Assembly: GCF_003990335.1 (NCBI RefSeq)
Contig: NZ_CP034683.1
Span: 124,001-188,000 of the forward strand
Reading direction: 5' to 3'
DNA: 64,000 bases
DNA from: Rheinheimera mangrovi
GTDB taxonomy: Bacteria > Pseudomonadota > Gammaproteobacteria > Enterobacterales > Alteromonadaceae
The notes under the pieces are model-generated. The model searched no databases. It was not told the origin of the DNA and saw nothing but the letters and a program-made list of their open reading frames with translations. The position numbers and the translations under genes are program-made. Below, one piece after another: positions 40,110 to 49,832 of this stretch (positions within the stretch are counted from its first letter, which is position 1; each line of letters opens with the position of its first letter).

Positions 40110-42650
40110 ATGTACAAAATAACAACTATCATCAGTGCCTTAGTATTGGGGCTTTGCAGCCAGTTCTCAATGGCAGCACCACAAAGCCCGGAACAATTTT
40201 TTGGTTATCCTGTCGGCGAATGGCATTTACGCCATGATCAAATTCAAATGTACTTCCATCAACTGGCTGCCGGTTCAGACAAAGCCCAGCTGGAAATTAT
40301 TGGCCGCACTCATGAACAAAAACCCTTATTGCAGCTGATTATTTCATCCCCGGAAAACTTAAAAAAGCTGGAGCAAATCCGCTTGCAGCACCTGACTCAG
40401 CTATCGACAGGTACTGAACTGGCGGACGATTTACCGCTGATCGTCTGGCTGGGGTATGGCGTGCATGGCAATGAATCCAGTGGCCCTAATGCATCGGTGC
40501 AGGTTGCGCATCATTTATTAACCAGCACAGAGGCCGAAGTGCAAGACTGGCTGAAAAACGCCGTTATTTTGATCCAGCCCAGTTTAAACCCTGACGGCTT
40601 AGAGCGTTTTGCCACCTGGGCCAATATGCACAAAGGCAAATCGCCAGTGGCCGATCCGCAAAGCCGCGAGCATATTGAACCCTGGCCTAATGGTCGTCCT
40701 AACCATTATTGGTTTGACTTAAACCGCGACTGGCTGCCGTTAGAACATCCGGAAAGTCGTGCCCGTATCGCTCAGTTTTATAAATGGCGGCCTGCTGTGG
40801 TCGGTGATTTTCATGAAATGGGCCCAAACAGCACTTTCTTTTTCCAGCCTGGTATTCCAACCCGGACTTATCCATTAACGCCAACCGCTAATCAACAACT
40901 GACAGCGAAAATTGCCGATTACCATGCCGCAGCTTTGGATAAAAAAGGCCGTTTGTATTACACCGAAGAAAGTTTTGACGATTTTTATGTAGGTAAAGGC
41001 TCAACTTACCCGGACGTCAACGCCAGTGTTGGGATTTTGTTTGAGCAGGCCAGTAGCCGAGGTCATTTACAGGACAGCATTAATGGGCCTTTGCCTTTTA
41101 GCAAAACTGTGGAAAATCAGTATATTACTTCGCTATCGACCCTTCGCGGTTCAGTGGCGCAGAAAAAAGCGCTGCAAAGTTATCAAAAAGCTTTTGTGCT
41201 GGAGTCTGAACGCTTAGCAGCAGATGACTCGACTCAGGGTTATGTGATTGCAGAAGCTGCGGATAAAACCCGTTTAGAAGCCTTGCTGGCGTTGTTAAAA
41301 CAGCATCAGATCAAAGCTTACCCAATCAATGAGCGTTGGCAGCAAAAAGGTCAGACTTATCAAAAAGGTCAGGCTTATTATATTCCGCTGCAACAACCAC
41401 AGTACCTATTGTTAAAAGCGGCGTTCAGCACTCAGACCAACTTTCAGGACAATACCTTTTACGATGTGTCAGCCTGGACTTTACCTTATGCTTTTAATAT
41501 TGAATTCAGCACAGTAGGCCGCAAGCCTTCTGGTGTGGCTGAAGACGCCTGGTCGCCACAGTCAGAGTCTGTGCTGACGCCATCCGCCGGTGCTTATGCC
41601 TATGCATTTGACTGGGCCGACCAAAAGGCACCCTTGTTGACTCAGGCGCTGTTGGATCAAGGTGTGGTATTACGCGCTGCCAGCAAGCCATTTTTTGCTA
41701 AAACTGCTGACGGAGAACAAGCTTTTAGTGCCGGAGCTATCGTCATTGCCGCTGGTTTGCAGCAGCACAACAACTGGTTTGAACTTTTAGGTAAAGCTCA
41801 GCAACAAGCAGGTTTAGCTATCACAGCTCTTACGTCAGGCTTAACCGCCAAGGGCCAGGATTTAGGCAGCAATGGTTTTGTGCCTGTGACTAAACCTAAT
41901 GTACTGTTGGTGGCAGGCCCTGATGTCAATTCCACTGAGGCAGGCGAAGTTTGGTTTAATCTGGAAAAACTGGCGGGTGTATCACCAAGTCTGATCGAAC
42001 CACAACGTTTAGGTCGGGTCGATTTGTCGCGCTACACTCACATTATTTTGCCGGATGGCAGTTACAACAGCTTGCAGCAAAAAGAGCAGCAATTGCTGAA
42101 TGACTGGGCGAAAAAAGGCGGTGTGTTGTGGGGCCATAAAGGCGGTGCCGCATTTCTGGTGCGCTCAGGTTTGCTGAAAACCAAAGCCTGGAATTCAGCA
42201 GATATGAGTATGTTGATTGTTGATCAAGGTTTAAGTTATGCCGATAAAGAAAGTCTGGCTGGTCAGCGCCGTATTGCCGGTGCTATTTATCAGACGCAAC
42301 TGGATTTAAGTCATCCTTTAACTTTTGGCCTGTCGAATAAAAACCTGCCTGTGTTTAAAAACGGCACCTTCTTATTAGCCCCCAGTGAAGAGCCTTTTAT
42401 CAATGTGGCTTTGTATACAGATAAACCTCAACTGGCAGGTTATACCGCGCCTGAATACGTCAGCCGTATCGCTGAAGGTGCGGCAGTCGTTGCGCATAAT
42501 CATGGCGAAGGCCGGGTTATTGGCATGACAGATAACCCGGTGTTCCGCGGCTATTTTGTCGGTTCCAGCCGCTTACTGATCAACGCGCTGTATTTTGGCA
42601 AAATGTTCAGCGCCGAATCCTCTGATGGTGAAGGCGAAGAAGCACACTAA
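40110..42650 (+). CDS. Secreted M14-family zinc carboxypeptidase
   Basis: An 846-aa exported peptidase with a signal peptide (cleavage near MAAPQ). The zinc motif is H119-xx-E122 in GVHGNESSG, followed by FDLNRDWLP and GDFHEMGPNS, which supplies the third ligand. LFEQASSRG carries the likely catalytic Glu. Residues beyond about 350 form a long C-terminal extension, with a ThuA/GATase-like pattern around ILPDGSYNSL. It overlaps the convergent comF-like gene by 4 nt at the 3' ends. Confidence 0.88.
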   Translation: MYKITTIISALVLGLCSQFSMAAPQSPEQFFGYPVGEWHLRHDQIQMYFHQLAAGSDKAQLEIIGRTHEQKPLLQLIISSPENLKKLEQIRLQHLTQLSTGTELADDLPLIVWLGYGVHGNESSGPNASVQVAHHLLTSTEAEVQDWLKNAVILIQPSLNPDGLERFATWANMHKGKSPVADPQSREHIEPWPNGRPNHYWFDLNRDWLPLEHPESRARIAQFYKWRPAVVGDFHEMGPNSTFFFQPGIPTRTYPLTPTANQQLTAKIADYHAAALDKKGRLYYTEESFDDFYVGKGSTYPDVNASVGILFEQASSRGHLQDSINGPLPFSKTVENQYITSLSTLRGSVAQKKALQSYQKAFVLESERLAADDSTQGYVIAEAADKTRLEALLALLKQHQIKAYPINERWQQKGQTYQKGQAYYIPLQQPQYLLLKAAFSTQTNFQDNTFYDVSAWTLPYAFNIEFSTVGRKPSGVAEDAWSPQSESVLTPSAGAYAYAFDWADQKAPLLTQALLDQGVVLRAASKPFFAKTADGEQAFSAGAIVIAAGLQQHNNWFELLGKAQQQAGLAITALTSGLTAKGQDLGSNGFVPVTKPNVLLVAGPDVNSTEAGEVWFNLEKLAGVSPSLIEPQRLGRVDLSRYTHIILPDGSYNSLQQKEQQLLNDWAKKGGVLWGHKGGAAFLVRSGLLKTKAWNSADMSMLIVDQGLSYADKESLAGQRRIAGAIYQTQLDLSHPLTFGLSNKNLPVFKNGTFLLAPSEEPFINVALYTDKPQLAGYTAPEYVSRIAEGAAVVAHNHGEGRVIGMTDNPVFRGYFVGSSRLLINALYFGKMFSAESSDGEGEEAH

Positions 42651-43354
42651 AATGCCCTGGTGATGGCCAGAGTCCAGACGCTGACGGTCTGGACTCCTTT
42701 GGCTTTCAGTAAAGAGCTCAGATAATCCAGAGTAGCCCCTGTTGTAATGACGTCGTCCACCAAAGTGACATGAGCGGGCAGGGGGCGCTGTTGCAGCTGA
42801 ATCTTACCTTTTAAATTCGCCAGCCGCTCTTTGCGATTCAACCCAATTTGATGGGGCACTAAATCCGGACTTTGAAATAATCCGACACAAGGTTTTTGCC
42901 AGGCAATGGCGAGTTGCTGTGCCAGCAGTTTGGCCTGATTAAAGCCTCGTTCCTGCAACCTTTTGTTGGATACCGGTGTATAGCTGACGCAGTCCGGCAA
43001 GGGGCCGCCTTGTTGTTGGTAAAGCTGTGCATGCTGATACAGCAACTGACATAACAACTCCCCTGCGGCCTGCTGGTGCTGAAATTTCCACTGACTGATC
43101 CAATGCCTATAAGGTTGTCTGTACCAACTTAAGCTGTAAAGACTGTCAAATCTGGGTCTGGTGAAGCCTTGCGCCACTTGAGGTAATAACAAGGCATTGT
43201 GTTCAACCCAACTTAAATCCAATTTGGGTAACTGAGCATGACAATAATCGCACAGCTGGGCCTGTGGCTGTTGCACCTGCATCTGGCACCAGAGGCAGCT
43301 ATTTGGCGCCAGTCTATGCACCAGTTGCTGCAACAAAGTCGCTTGCATCTGCAT
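42647..43354 (-). CDS. ComF-family phosphoribosyltransferase-like protein
   Basis: A 235-aa protein from the ATG at 43354 (an earlier in-frame start runs into bioH upstream sequence). It has a zinc-ribbon-like Cys set (C20, C23, C35, C38) and the PRPP-binding motif VTLVDDVITTGAT near the C-terminus, both typical of ComF/GntX. ComF proteins support DNA uptake in competent bacteria; in E. coli gntX has a different annotation. It is divergent from bioH, matching the E. coli bioH-gntX-nfuA region. Confidence 0.88.
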   Translation of the reverse strand: MQMQATLLQQLVHRLAPNSCLWCQMQVQQPQAQLCDYCHAQLPKLDLSWVEHNALLLPQVAQGFTRPRFDSLYSLSWYRQPYRHWISQWKFQHQQAAGELLCQLLYQHAQLYQQQGGPLPDCVSYTPVSNKRLQERGFNQAKLLAQQLAIAWQKPCVGLFQSPDLVPHQIGLNRKERLANLKGKIQLQQRPLPAHVTLVDDVITTGATLDYLSSLLKAKGVQTVSVWTLAITRAF

Positions 43355-43402
43355 CCCTGCTTTGATAAAAGGCCAGACATAACAACAAGTATGGTCGAGC
43401 GG

Positions 43403-44158
43403 ATGAGCGAACAAATAAAATTTAGCCAAAACCCAGTGGTGTTGTTGCATGGATGGGGTTTAAACCATCAGGTCTGGTCGCAGCTTGTGTTGGCCTTGCC
43501 GGCAGAGTTAACTATTCATACGCCTGATTTACCTGGTTTTGGTTTATCTCCTTGTCCGGTTTCTTATGATATCGATAGCGTCTTGGCCCAACTTGCTGAA
43601 CAAATCCCGGATCAAAGCACTGTGGTTGGATGGTCTTTAGGGGGCTTACTAGCCATAGCCTTAGCCAGCCGTTATCCGGATAAAGTGAAAAAACTGGGTT
43701 TAATTGCCAGTTCGCCCTGCTTTATGGCAAAAGACAACTGGCCTGGCATGGAAAGCCGGGTGATGCAGCAATTTGCAGGACAGTTGCAGCGGGATCTGGC
43801 TTTAACAGTGGAGCGTTTTCTGGCGATTCAGGCCATGGGCAGCAGCACAGCGCGGCAGGATATTAAACCATTAAAACAAGCCGTATTGAGTTTAGCTTTG
43901 CCATCAGCCACAGCTTTACAAGGTGGACTGGAGTTATTGGCGACTTTGGATTTGCGGCAAGAGTTTGCCGCTTTAACGCAGCCGGTTTTTAGCATTTTAG
44001 GGCGTTTGGACTCCTTAGTTCCTGTTGCTATAGCCCCTTTATTACAAAATCTACGGCCTGATTTACAGATAGGGATACTGCCAAAAGCCTCGCATGCACC
44101 TTTTATCTCTCATCAACAGGAGTTTATTTCCCTGTTACAGCCACACCTATCCGCATAA
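43403..44158 (+). CDS. bioH: Pimeloyl-ACP methyl ester carboxylesterase
   Basis: Alpha/beta hydrolase that removes the methyl group from pimeloyl-ACP methyl ester in biotin synthesis. With the start at 43403 it is 251 aa (E. coli 256); ATG 43391 is an alternative. The nucleophile is S78 in GWSLGG, the His lies in the C-terminal KASHAPF and the Asp in LGRLDSLVP. It is divergent from the ComF-like gene. Confidence 0.92.
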   Translation: MSEQIKFSQNPVVLLHGWGLNHQVWSQLVLALPAELTIHTPDLPGFGLSPCPVSYDIDSVLAQLAEQIPDQSTVVGWSLGGLLAIALASRYPDKVKKLGLIASSPCFMAKDNWPGMESRVMQQFAGQLQRDLALTVERFLAIQAMGSSTARQDIKPLKQAVLSLALPSATALQGGLELLATLDLRQEFAALTQPVFSILGRLDSLVPVAIAPLLQNLRPDLQIGILPKASHAPFISHQQEFISLLQPHLSA

Positions 44159-44190
44159 ATCTTAACTAAATTAGAAAAATCTGCATTTTG

Positions 44191-44206
44191 GCGGCAAATA
44201 ATTGCC
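44191..44206 (+). terminator. Hairpin after bioH
   Basis: CGGCAA, ATAA, TTGCCG stem with a T-rich stretch somewhat downstream; a weak bioH terminator. Confidence 0.35.
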
Positions 44207-44282
44207 GTCAGGCTTTTGTTTTGTCGAAAAATGGCTAATAATTATCCAGTTAAATTACTCTGTTTCATTAGTCAACGAGGTC

Positions 44283-44555
44283 ATGATGGAAATCAGTTCA
44301 GCCTTTACGAGCGGTTTTCAGGGCTTTCAGCGCGCATCAGACGCTGTGACTGAAGCGAGCGTAAATATAAATCAGCAAACTGCCCAAAGCAGTAATCAGC
44401 GTGCACTGGAAACTCCGGTTGAGCCAAGTACTGGCCCATCGATAGAGCAAAGTCTGGTGACATTAGCGAATGAACAAATTAACGCTGAAGCCAATATGAA
44501 GTCTATAAAAACTGCGGACGAAATGTTGGGTTCAATTATCGATTTAAGGGTGTAA
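44283..44555 (+). CDS. Small conserved-looking protein of unknown function
   Basis: The ATG at 44283 (or the next, 44286) follows an ACGAGG site and gives about 90 aa: MMEISSAFTSGFQGFQRASD... It is soluble and helical, and its C-terminal half (NEQINAEANMKSIKTADEMLGSIIDLRV) resembles the C-terminal helix of flagellar rod/hook proteins, where ANLKVIKTADEML-like text is common. The next gene starts 9 nt later, so the two are probably linked. Confidence 0.6.
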   Translation: MMEISSAFTSGFQGFQRASDAVTEASVNINQQTAQSSNQRALETPVEPSTGPSIEQSLVTLANEQINAEANMKSIKTADEMLGSIIDLRV

Positions 44556-44564
44556 CTAAACTTT

Positions 44565-45452
44565 ATGTTACTGACTTCAAATTACCCAAATGTGCCATTG
44601 CACACTGGTAATCCGGCCATGGATATGGCCCGGCGCGATAACCTGCGCCGTGAAGTTATTGAACCTGTTGCAGCTATGGAACGCTCCGCTGCTGAAAAAG
44701 GCCTGATGGCCGACGAAAAGAGCCGCAACGGCAACAGTTCTGCTCCAATCACTTATGAAGATGTAAAAACTAAAGGTCTGGAATACCGCCAGGCTGTAGT
44801 TGAAAAAGACCCGCAATCTGGTTCTGAGCAAGAAAAACAAAGTGCCTCTGAGCAGGAAAAAGACGACCCGCAGCAGCAAAAAGAAGAACAGACTGAACAG
44901 AAAACCATTGCTGAATTAAAAGCCCGTGATCAGGAAGTTAAAGTTCACGAACAGGCGCATGCAGCCTTAGGTGGCCAGTATGCCGGTGCTCCAAGCTACG
45001 AATACGAAACGGGTCCTGATGGTCAGCAATATGCGACTGGCGGTGAAGTCCGTATTGATGTGTCTGAAGTACCAAATGATCCACGGGCTACCATTCAAAA
45101 AATGCAGCAAGTCAAAGCTGCAGCTTTGGCGCCGGCTGAACCGTCAAGTGCAGATCGCTCTGTAGCAGCTCAGGCCAGTCGCACTTTAATGGAAGCTCAG
45201 GCCGATTTGGCCGCAGAAATTGCGAAGGCGGCGACAACAAGTCCCGCTAAAACAACACAAACGGCTTCCTCTGATGCTGCAGAGTGGGAGCCCTACGAAG
45301 CGCCAGTGAATAACGAGGCCAATGATTTTGCTCCTGCCGATTTTAAATCCCTGCAACGTGACCCTTTAATGTCGCTGCGCTCTGATGTGATTTCAGGTTT
45401 TTACGCTAAAGCAACCCAACCGGCACAGCGGCCTTTATTGCAAATGGCTTAA
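44565..45452 (+). CDS. SprA-related putative metalloprotease
   Basis: A 295-aa protein with a disordered, Gln/Glu-rich first part (about 20-120) and a conserved core from about 120-220. The core has V-HEQAH (an HExxH-type zinc site), GGQYAGAPSYEYETGPDG and GGEVRIDVS, which mark the SprA-related, CJM1_0395-like putative metalloprotease family. No signal peptide is seen. Enzyme activity has not been shown for the family to my knowledge. Together with the 90-aa gene upstream it may form a two-gene unit. Confidence 0.72.
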   Translation: MLLTSNYPNVPLHTGNPAMDMARRDNLRREVIEPVAAMERSAAEKGLMADEKSRNGNSSAPITYEDVKTKGLEYRQAVVEKDPQSGSEQEKQSASEQEKDDPQQQKEEQTEQKTIAELKARDQEVKVHEQAHAALGGQYAGAPSYEYETGPDGQQYATGGEVRIDVSEVPNDPRATIQKMQQVKAAALAPAEPSSADRSVAAQASRTLMEAQADLAAEIAKAATTSPAKTTQTASSDAAEWEPYEAPVNNEANDFAPADFKSLQRDPLMSLRSDVISGFYAKATQPAQRPLLQMA

Positions 45453-45465
45453 TCCAAATCTTAAA

Positions 45466-45498
45466 AATAAAGGCCGGGAATTCCCGGCCTTTATTTTT
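45466..45498. terminator. Bidirectional terminator SprA-like / tex
   Basis: A 30-nt perfect palindrome (AATAAAGGCCGGGAA and its complement) followed by T residues on the plus strand, between convergent genes. It can act in both directions. Confidence 0.85.
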
Positions 45499-45511
45499 TC
45501 AAAAACGCGAA

Positions 45512-47833
45512 TTACTTCTTCATTTTGGCAAAGGCCTGAGCAAAAGCGTCGCCCATGGCTGCATTTGGAGTTTCAGGAGTTTTTGCGGCTTTCGCCGGTC
45601 TGCTCTGATTTGCTCCAGAAGCACGTGGTGCATCTTTTCCTGCGCCGCCAGCACCTTTCACTGCAGGTTGTTCGTCCATTCGCATTGTTAGCGCTATACG
45701 TTTACGATCCAGTTCGACTTCCAGCACTTTCACTTTGACGATATCGCCAGCTTTTACCACTTGATGCGGATCTGAGACAAACTTGTCAGTTAAAGATGAA
45801 ATATGCACTAAGCCGTCCTGGTGCACGCCGATATCCACAAAAGCACCAAAGTTGGTGACGTTGGTAACAACGCCTTCCAGCAACATGCCTGGCTTTAAGT
45901 CGGCCATGGTTTCTACGCCATCTTTAAACACAGCTGTTTTAAACTCAGGGCGTGGGTCACGGCCCGGTTTATCCAGCTCTTTGATGACGTCTTCTACTGT
46001 AGGCAAACCAAAATGTTCATCAACAAAGTCAGCGGGGTTCAGGCTTTTTAAGAAAGCACTGTTGCCCAGCAATTGCTCAATAGGCTGACCAAATTTCGCC
46101 AGGATTTTTTCCACTAAAGGATAAGCTTCCGGGTGAACTGAAGAGGAGTCCAACGGATCCGAGCCTTTGTTGATACGCAGGAAACCTGCCGCCTGTTCGT
46201 AGGCTTTAGGGCCTAAACGGGCTACTTTCAGAAGATCTTTGCGCTGCTGGAAGCGACCATGGGTATCGCGGTACACCACAATGTTTTGCGCCAGCGTTTT
46301 GTTTAAACCAGCTACACGAGCCAATAAAGGCACTGAGGCCATATTTAAATCGACACCTACGGCGTTTACGCAGTCTTCGACTACTGCGTCCAGTGACTTA
46401 GCCAGCAAGCTTTGGTTGACGTCATGTTGGTACTGCCCGACACCTATAGCTTTAGGCTCCACTTTCACCAGCTCAGCCAGCGGGTCTTGTAAGCGACGGC
46501 CTATAGAGACAGCGCCGCGTAAGGATACATCCAGATCCGGGAATTCCTGTGAAGCCAGTTCTGAGGCTGAATACACCGAAGCGCCGGCTTCAGACACCAT
46601 AATTTTGCTGATATTTTGTTCTGGCAGCAGTTTGATCACATCGGCCGCTAACTTGTCGGTTTCGCGTGAAGCTGTACCGTTACCAATAGCGATTAACTCA
46701 ATTTTATGTTGTTTAGCTAAAGCAGCTAAAGTGCGGACTGATTTGTCCCAGTGATTTTGTGGCGCATGAGGGAATATAGTGGTCTGGTCCACCAGCTTGC
46801 CGGTTTCATCAATAGCCGTGACTTTTACACCAGTACGTAAACCCGGGTCCAGCGCCAGGGTCGCACGCATACCGGCAGGAGCTGCCATTAATAAGTCTTT
46901 TAAGTTACGGGCAAATACTTTAATGGCTTCTTCTTCCGCTTGCTCACGCAATTCGCCTAACAAGTCATTTTCTAAATGCAGGTGTAATTTTACTTTCCAG
47001 GTCCATTGCACAACAGTACGCAGAAAATCATCTGCAGCACGGCCTTGCTGGCGGATATCAAAATGATTGGCGATCATTTGCTCACAGATGGCATGAGCAG
47101 AAGCGTCGTCGGCATCAGGTTGCAATTGCAGGTTTAAAATACCTTCATTGCGGCCACGGAACATCGCCAAAGCGCGGTGGGACGGCACTGTTTTAAAAGT
47201 TTCTTTGTGTTCAAAATAATCGCGAAACTTAGCGCCTTCCTGCTCTTTTCCTGCCACCATGCTGCTTTTCAGCACAGCGTTCTGGCTTAAATGACGACGT
47301 AATTTCGCCAGTAAAGCAGCATCTTCAGCAAAACGTTCCATCAGAATGTATTTCACGCCATCCAGCACAGCTTTGGTATCAGCAAAACCCGCTTCTACAT
47401 TTAAATAGCTGGCCGCTTGTTGCTCAGGCACTAAAGTTGGGTTGTTAAATAAAGCGTCAGCTAAAGGTTCTAAACCTGCTTCAATGGCTATCTGACCTTT
47501 AGTGCGGCGTTTGGCTTTGTAAGGCAAATACAAATCTTCTAAACGGGTTTTATTGTCAGCTGCCAATAATTCCTGTTTTAACTCTGGTGTCAGTTTGCCT
47601 TGTTCATCTATGGTTTTGATAATGACCTGACGTCTGTCTTCCAGTTCACGTAAATAAGTTAAACGTACATCCAGGTTACGCAGCTGGGTATCATCCAGGC
47701 CACCTGTCACTTCTTTACGGTAACGGGCGATAAAAGGCACAGTAGCGCCTTCATCCATCAGCTGTATAGCTGCGGCAACCTGCTCTGGGCGTGCGGAAAT
47801 TTCCAGAGCAATTTGTTTAATGATCATAGACAT
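45512..47833 (-). CDS. tex: Tex-family RNA-binding transcription accessory protein
   Basis: A 773-aa protein homologous to E. coli YhgF and Bordetella Tex. It contains an N-terminal Tex domain, an RNase H-like YqgF domain (about 325-430, [13 protein letters not shown]), helix-hairpin-helix motifs (about 490-560) and an S1 RNA-binding domain (about 640-715, [17 protein letters not shown]). The C-terminus is basic and Ala/Pro-rich. In E. coli it lies next to greB; here an aldehyde dehydrogenase gene is in between and greB is broken. Confidence 0.95.
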   Translation of the reverse strand: MSMIIKQIALEISARPEQVAAAIQLMDEGATVPFIARYRKEVTGGLDDTQLRNLDVRLTYLRELEDRRQVIIKTIDEQGKLTPELKQELLAADNKTRLEDLYLPYKAKRRTKGQIAIEAGLEPLADALFNNPTLVPEQQAASYLNVEAGFADTKAVLDGVKYILMERFAEDAALLAKLRRHLSQNAVLKSSMVAGKEQEGAKFRDYFEHKETFKTVPSHRALAMFRGRNEGILNLQLQPDADDASAHAICEQMIANHFDIRQQGRAADDFLRTVVQWTWKVKLHLHLENDLLGELREQAEEEAIKVFARNLKDLLMAAPAGMRATLALDPGLRTGVKVTAIDETGKLVDQTTIFPHAPQNHWDKSVRTLAALAKQHKIELIAIGNGTASRETDKLAADVIKLLPEQNISKIMVSEAGASVYSASELASQEFPDLDVSLRGAVSIGRRLQDPLAELVKVEPKAIGVGQYQHDVNQSLLAKSLDAVVEDCVNAVGVDLNMASVPLLARVAGLNKTLAQNIVVYRDTHGRFQQRKDLLKVARLGPKAYEQAAGFLRINKGSDPLDSSSVHPEAYPLVEKILAKFGQPIEQLLGNSAFLKSLNPADFVDEHFGLPTVEDVIKELDKPGRDPRPEFKTAVFKDGVETMADLKPGMLLEGVVTNVTNFGAFVDIGVHQDGLVHISSLTDKFVSDPHQVVKAGDIVKVKVLEVELDRKRIALTMRMDEQPAVKGAGGAGKDAPRASGANQSRPAKAAKTPETPNAAMGDAFAQAFAKMKK

Positions 47834-47975
47834 AACTTAAAGCTTCCTTAGCATCTGGCGACCTTACACCAAGTAAAAGCCAGACTGGTTCTTATCAACT
47901 GCGGCAATTGTCCACTGTTAGGGCTAAAAAATCCAATAGCAAAACGCTGAAGCGTCCGTACTCTGCACTGAATGG

Positions 47976-49340
47976 CTAGCTTAACCAGCCAAGCACTTTA
48001 CGTTTCCAGTCTGCATATGGCGCAAAACGCACAGGCGGCTCAGGCCAGAGTGGACGTTTTAGTACAGACTTCAAATGACTAAACTGCTCAAAACCTGCTT
48101 TGCCAGAATACTGGCCCATGCCACTCGGACCTACGCCACCAAAAGGAAGTTCAGACACAGCCATAAACATCAGCACATCGTTAATACACTGACTGCCACA
48201 GCTGATTTGCTCTACCCACTGCTGTTGCTGCGTGCTGTTATTACTGAACAAATAGGCCGACAGCGGCTTATCGCGCTTTTGCACAAAACGTACAGCTGCA
48301 TCAAAACTACTTATAGGGAGTAGAGGGAGTACAGGACCAAAAATTTCTTCCGTCATCAGGCGGCTATCAAGCGGCGGGTCCAACACTAACGTAGGGCTGA
48401 AATACAGCTGCTCTTCATCCACCACACCACCACAATAAACATCAAGGCCATCCAGATAACTTCGCACCCGCTGCAAATGGCGTAGATTAATAATGCGGCC
48501 ATAGTCAGGGCTAAGTTTAGGATCATCACCATACATCTGGTGTAACTGCGCCTTAATTTCTTCAGCCAAAGCCTGGGCAATATCTTTATGCGCCAGAATA
48601 TAATCCGGTGCTATACAGGTTTGGCCTGCATTGAGCCATTTACCCCAGGCGATACGCTGTGCTGTCAGTTTTAAATCTGCACTGCTGTCGACATAAACCG
48701 GGCTTTTGCCACCCAGTTCTAAAGTCACTGGCGTTAAATGTTCGGCAGCGGCGCGTAATACAATTTTGCCGACCTGGCCGTTGCCTGTGTACATAATATG
48801 GTCAAAAGGCAACTTCAATAATTCTGTGGTCTCTGCTACGCCGCCTTCAATTACTACTACAGCTTCTTTATCCAGATACAAAGGCAGCAGGCGAGCAATT
48901 ATGGCTGATGTAGCAGGCGCTAATTCTGAGGGTTTTACCACAGCACAGTTACCGGCAGATAACACAGCAACTAAAGGCGCTAAGGCCAGCTGCAACGGGT
49001 AATTCCAGGCGCTGATAATAAGCACTGACCCATAAGGTTCAGGCTGAATAAAAGCCATAGCAGGAAAAGTGCGAAGCCCAGTGCCAACCCTGCGAGGTCT
49101 GGCCCAACTGGTTAGTTTTTTAAGGCAGTGTTTAATGTCGGTGTGCAGGTAATTGATTTCACTCAACAGTGCTTCAAAGGCTGGTTTTCCCAGGTCCTGT
49201 TGCAAGGCGTGTAATAGCTCGCTTTCATGTGTACTCAGTAACAACTGAAGCTGTTTTAGTTGTTGTTTACGCCAGTTCAGATCTTTAGTCACGCCGCTGG
49301 CAAAATACTGCTGTTGTTGACTCAATACTTGCTGATACAT
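47976..49340 (-). CDS. Coniferyl-aldehyde-type NAD(P)-dependent aldehyde dehydrogenase
   Basis: A 454-aa class-3-like aldehyde dehydrogenase. The general-base Glu is E208 (TLELGGKSP) and the nucleophile is C242 (NAGQTCIAPDY). The substrate is probably a long-chain or aromatic aldehyde, as in CalB. Its start is 8 nt after the end of the greB remnant, so it once formed a greB-calB-(tex) minus-strand unit whose upstream promoter is now behind the island. Confidence 0.88.
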   Translation of the reverse strand: MYQQVLSQQQQYFASGVTKDLNWRKQQLKQLQLLLSTHESELLHALQQDLGKPAFEALLSEINYLHTDIKHCLKKLTSWARPRRVGTGLRTFPAMAFIQPEPYGSVLIISAWNYPLQLALAPLVAVLSAGNCAVVKPSELAPATSAIIARLLPLYLDKEAVVVIEGGVAETTELLKLPFDHIMYTGNGQVGKIVLRAAAEHLTPVTLELGGKSPVYVDSSADLKLTAQRIAWGKWLNAGQTCIAPDYILAHKDIAQALAEEIKAQLHQMYGDDPKLSPDYGRIINLRHLQRVRSYLDGLDVYCGGVVDEEQLYFSPTLVLDPPLDSRLMTEEIFGPVLPLLPISSFDAAVRFVQKRDKPLSAYLFSNNSTQQQQWVEQISCGSQCINDVLMFMAVSELPFGGVGPSGMGQYSGKAGFEQFSHLKSVLKRPLWPEPPVRFAPYADWKRKVLGWLS

Positions 49341-49348
49341 AACACACC

Positions 49349-49690
49349 TTAGCTTTTGGCTTGTGGATACCAGATTTTGTTAATCCACCATTCTTTCATT
49401 CCGGTGGGGGTGGGCACTTGCACTTCATCATCTACTTGTTTTTTGATCAAAGCACGGGCCATAGGTGCATCTATCGAAATGTAATCATTGCGGCCATAAA
49501 TTTCATCAGGCCCAACAATACGAAAGGTCAGTTGTTCACCTTCGCTGTTTTCAATTTCAACCCAGGCACCAAAAAACACCCGGCCATTTTGCTCAGGTGA
49601 ATAATCCACAACTTTGATGACTTCTAAGCGTTTACGTAAATACCGGACTCTTCTGTCTATTTCTCGTAGCAGTTTCTTGTTGTATTGATA
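49349..49690 (-). pseudogene. greB: 5'-truncated chromosomal greB, cut by the island
   Basis: The C-terminal 113 codons of a transcript-cleavage factor GreB, reading YQYNKKLLREIDRRVRYL...VVDYSPEQNGRVFFGAWVEIE...to the natural stop. In frame, the codon before TAT is TAA (49691-49693), and the sequence upstream is unrelated. The lost part contains the acidic tip GDRSENAD that stimulates transcript cleavage, so the remnant is not functional. The missing 5' half was not found elsewhere in the window. Sequence up to the break is intact, so the insertion is probably recent. Confidence 0.9.
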
Positions 49691-49832
49691 TTAGTACCAC
49701 TATGTTTTACATACTATTAAGCAGGTGATATCGCCGATCTACGCTATTTTTACCTAATTCTAACTGATATTTGCAGTTAATAGAGCCATAAACTATATAA
49801 CTATAACTAATACTCATCGGCTTTTGTTGCAG
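49691..49832 (+). promoter_or_regulatory. Left end of the island and gmtY promoter
   Basis: AT-rich non-coding DNA between the greB break and the recombinase. TTGCAG (49771-49776), a 17-nt spacer and TATATA (49794-49799) make a plausible promoter for the trio. The attachment site should lie at its left edge, around 49688-49693. Confidence 0.45.

Noticed and set aside
46239-46754. A 171-codon plus-strand frame in tex
   Set aside because: Antisense shadow of a conserved gene; the product is a low-complexity Ser/Thr/Ala sequence.
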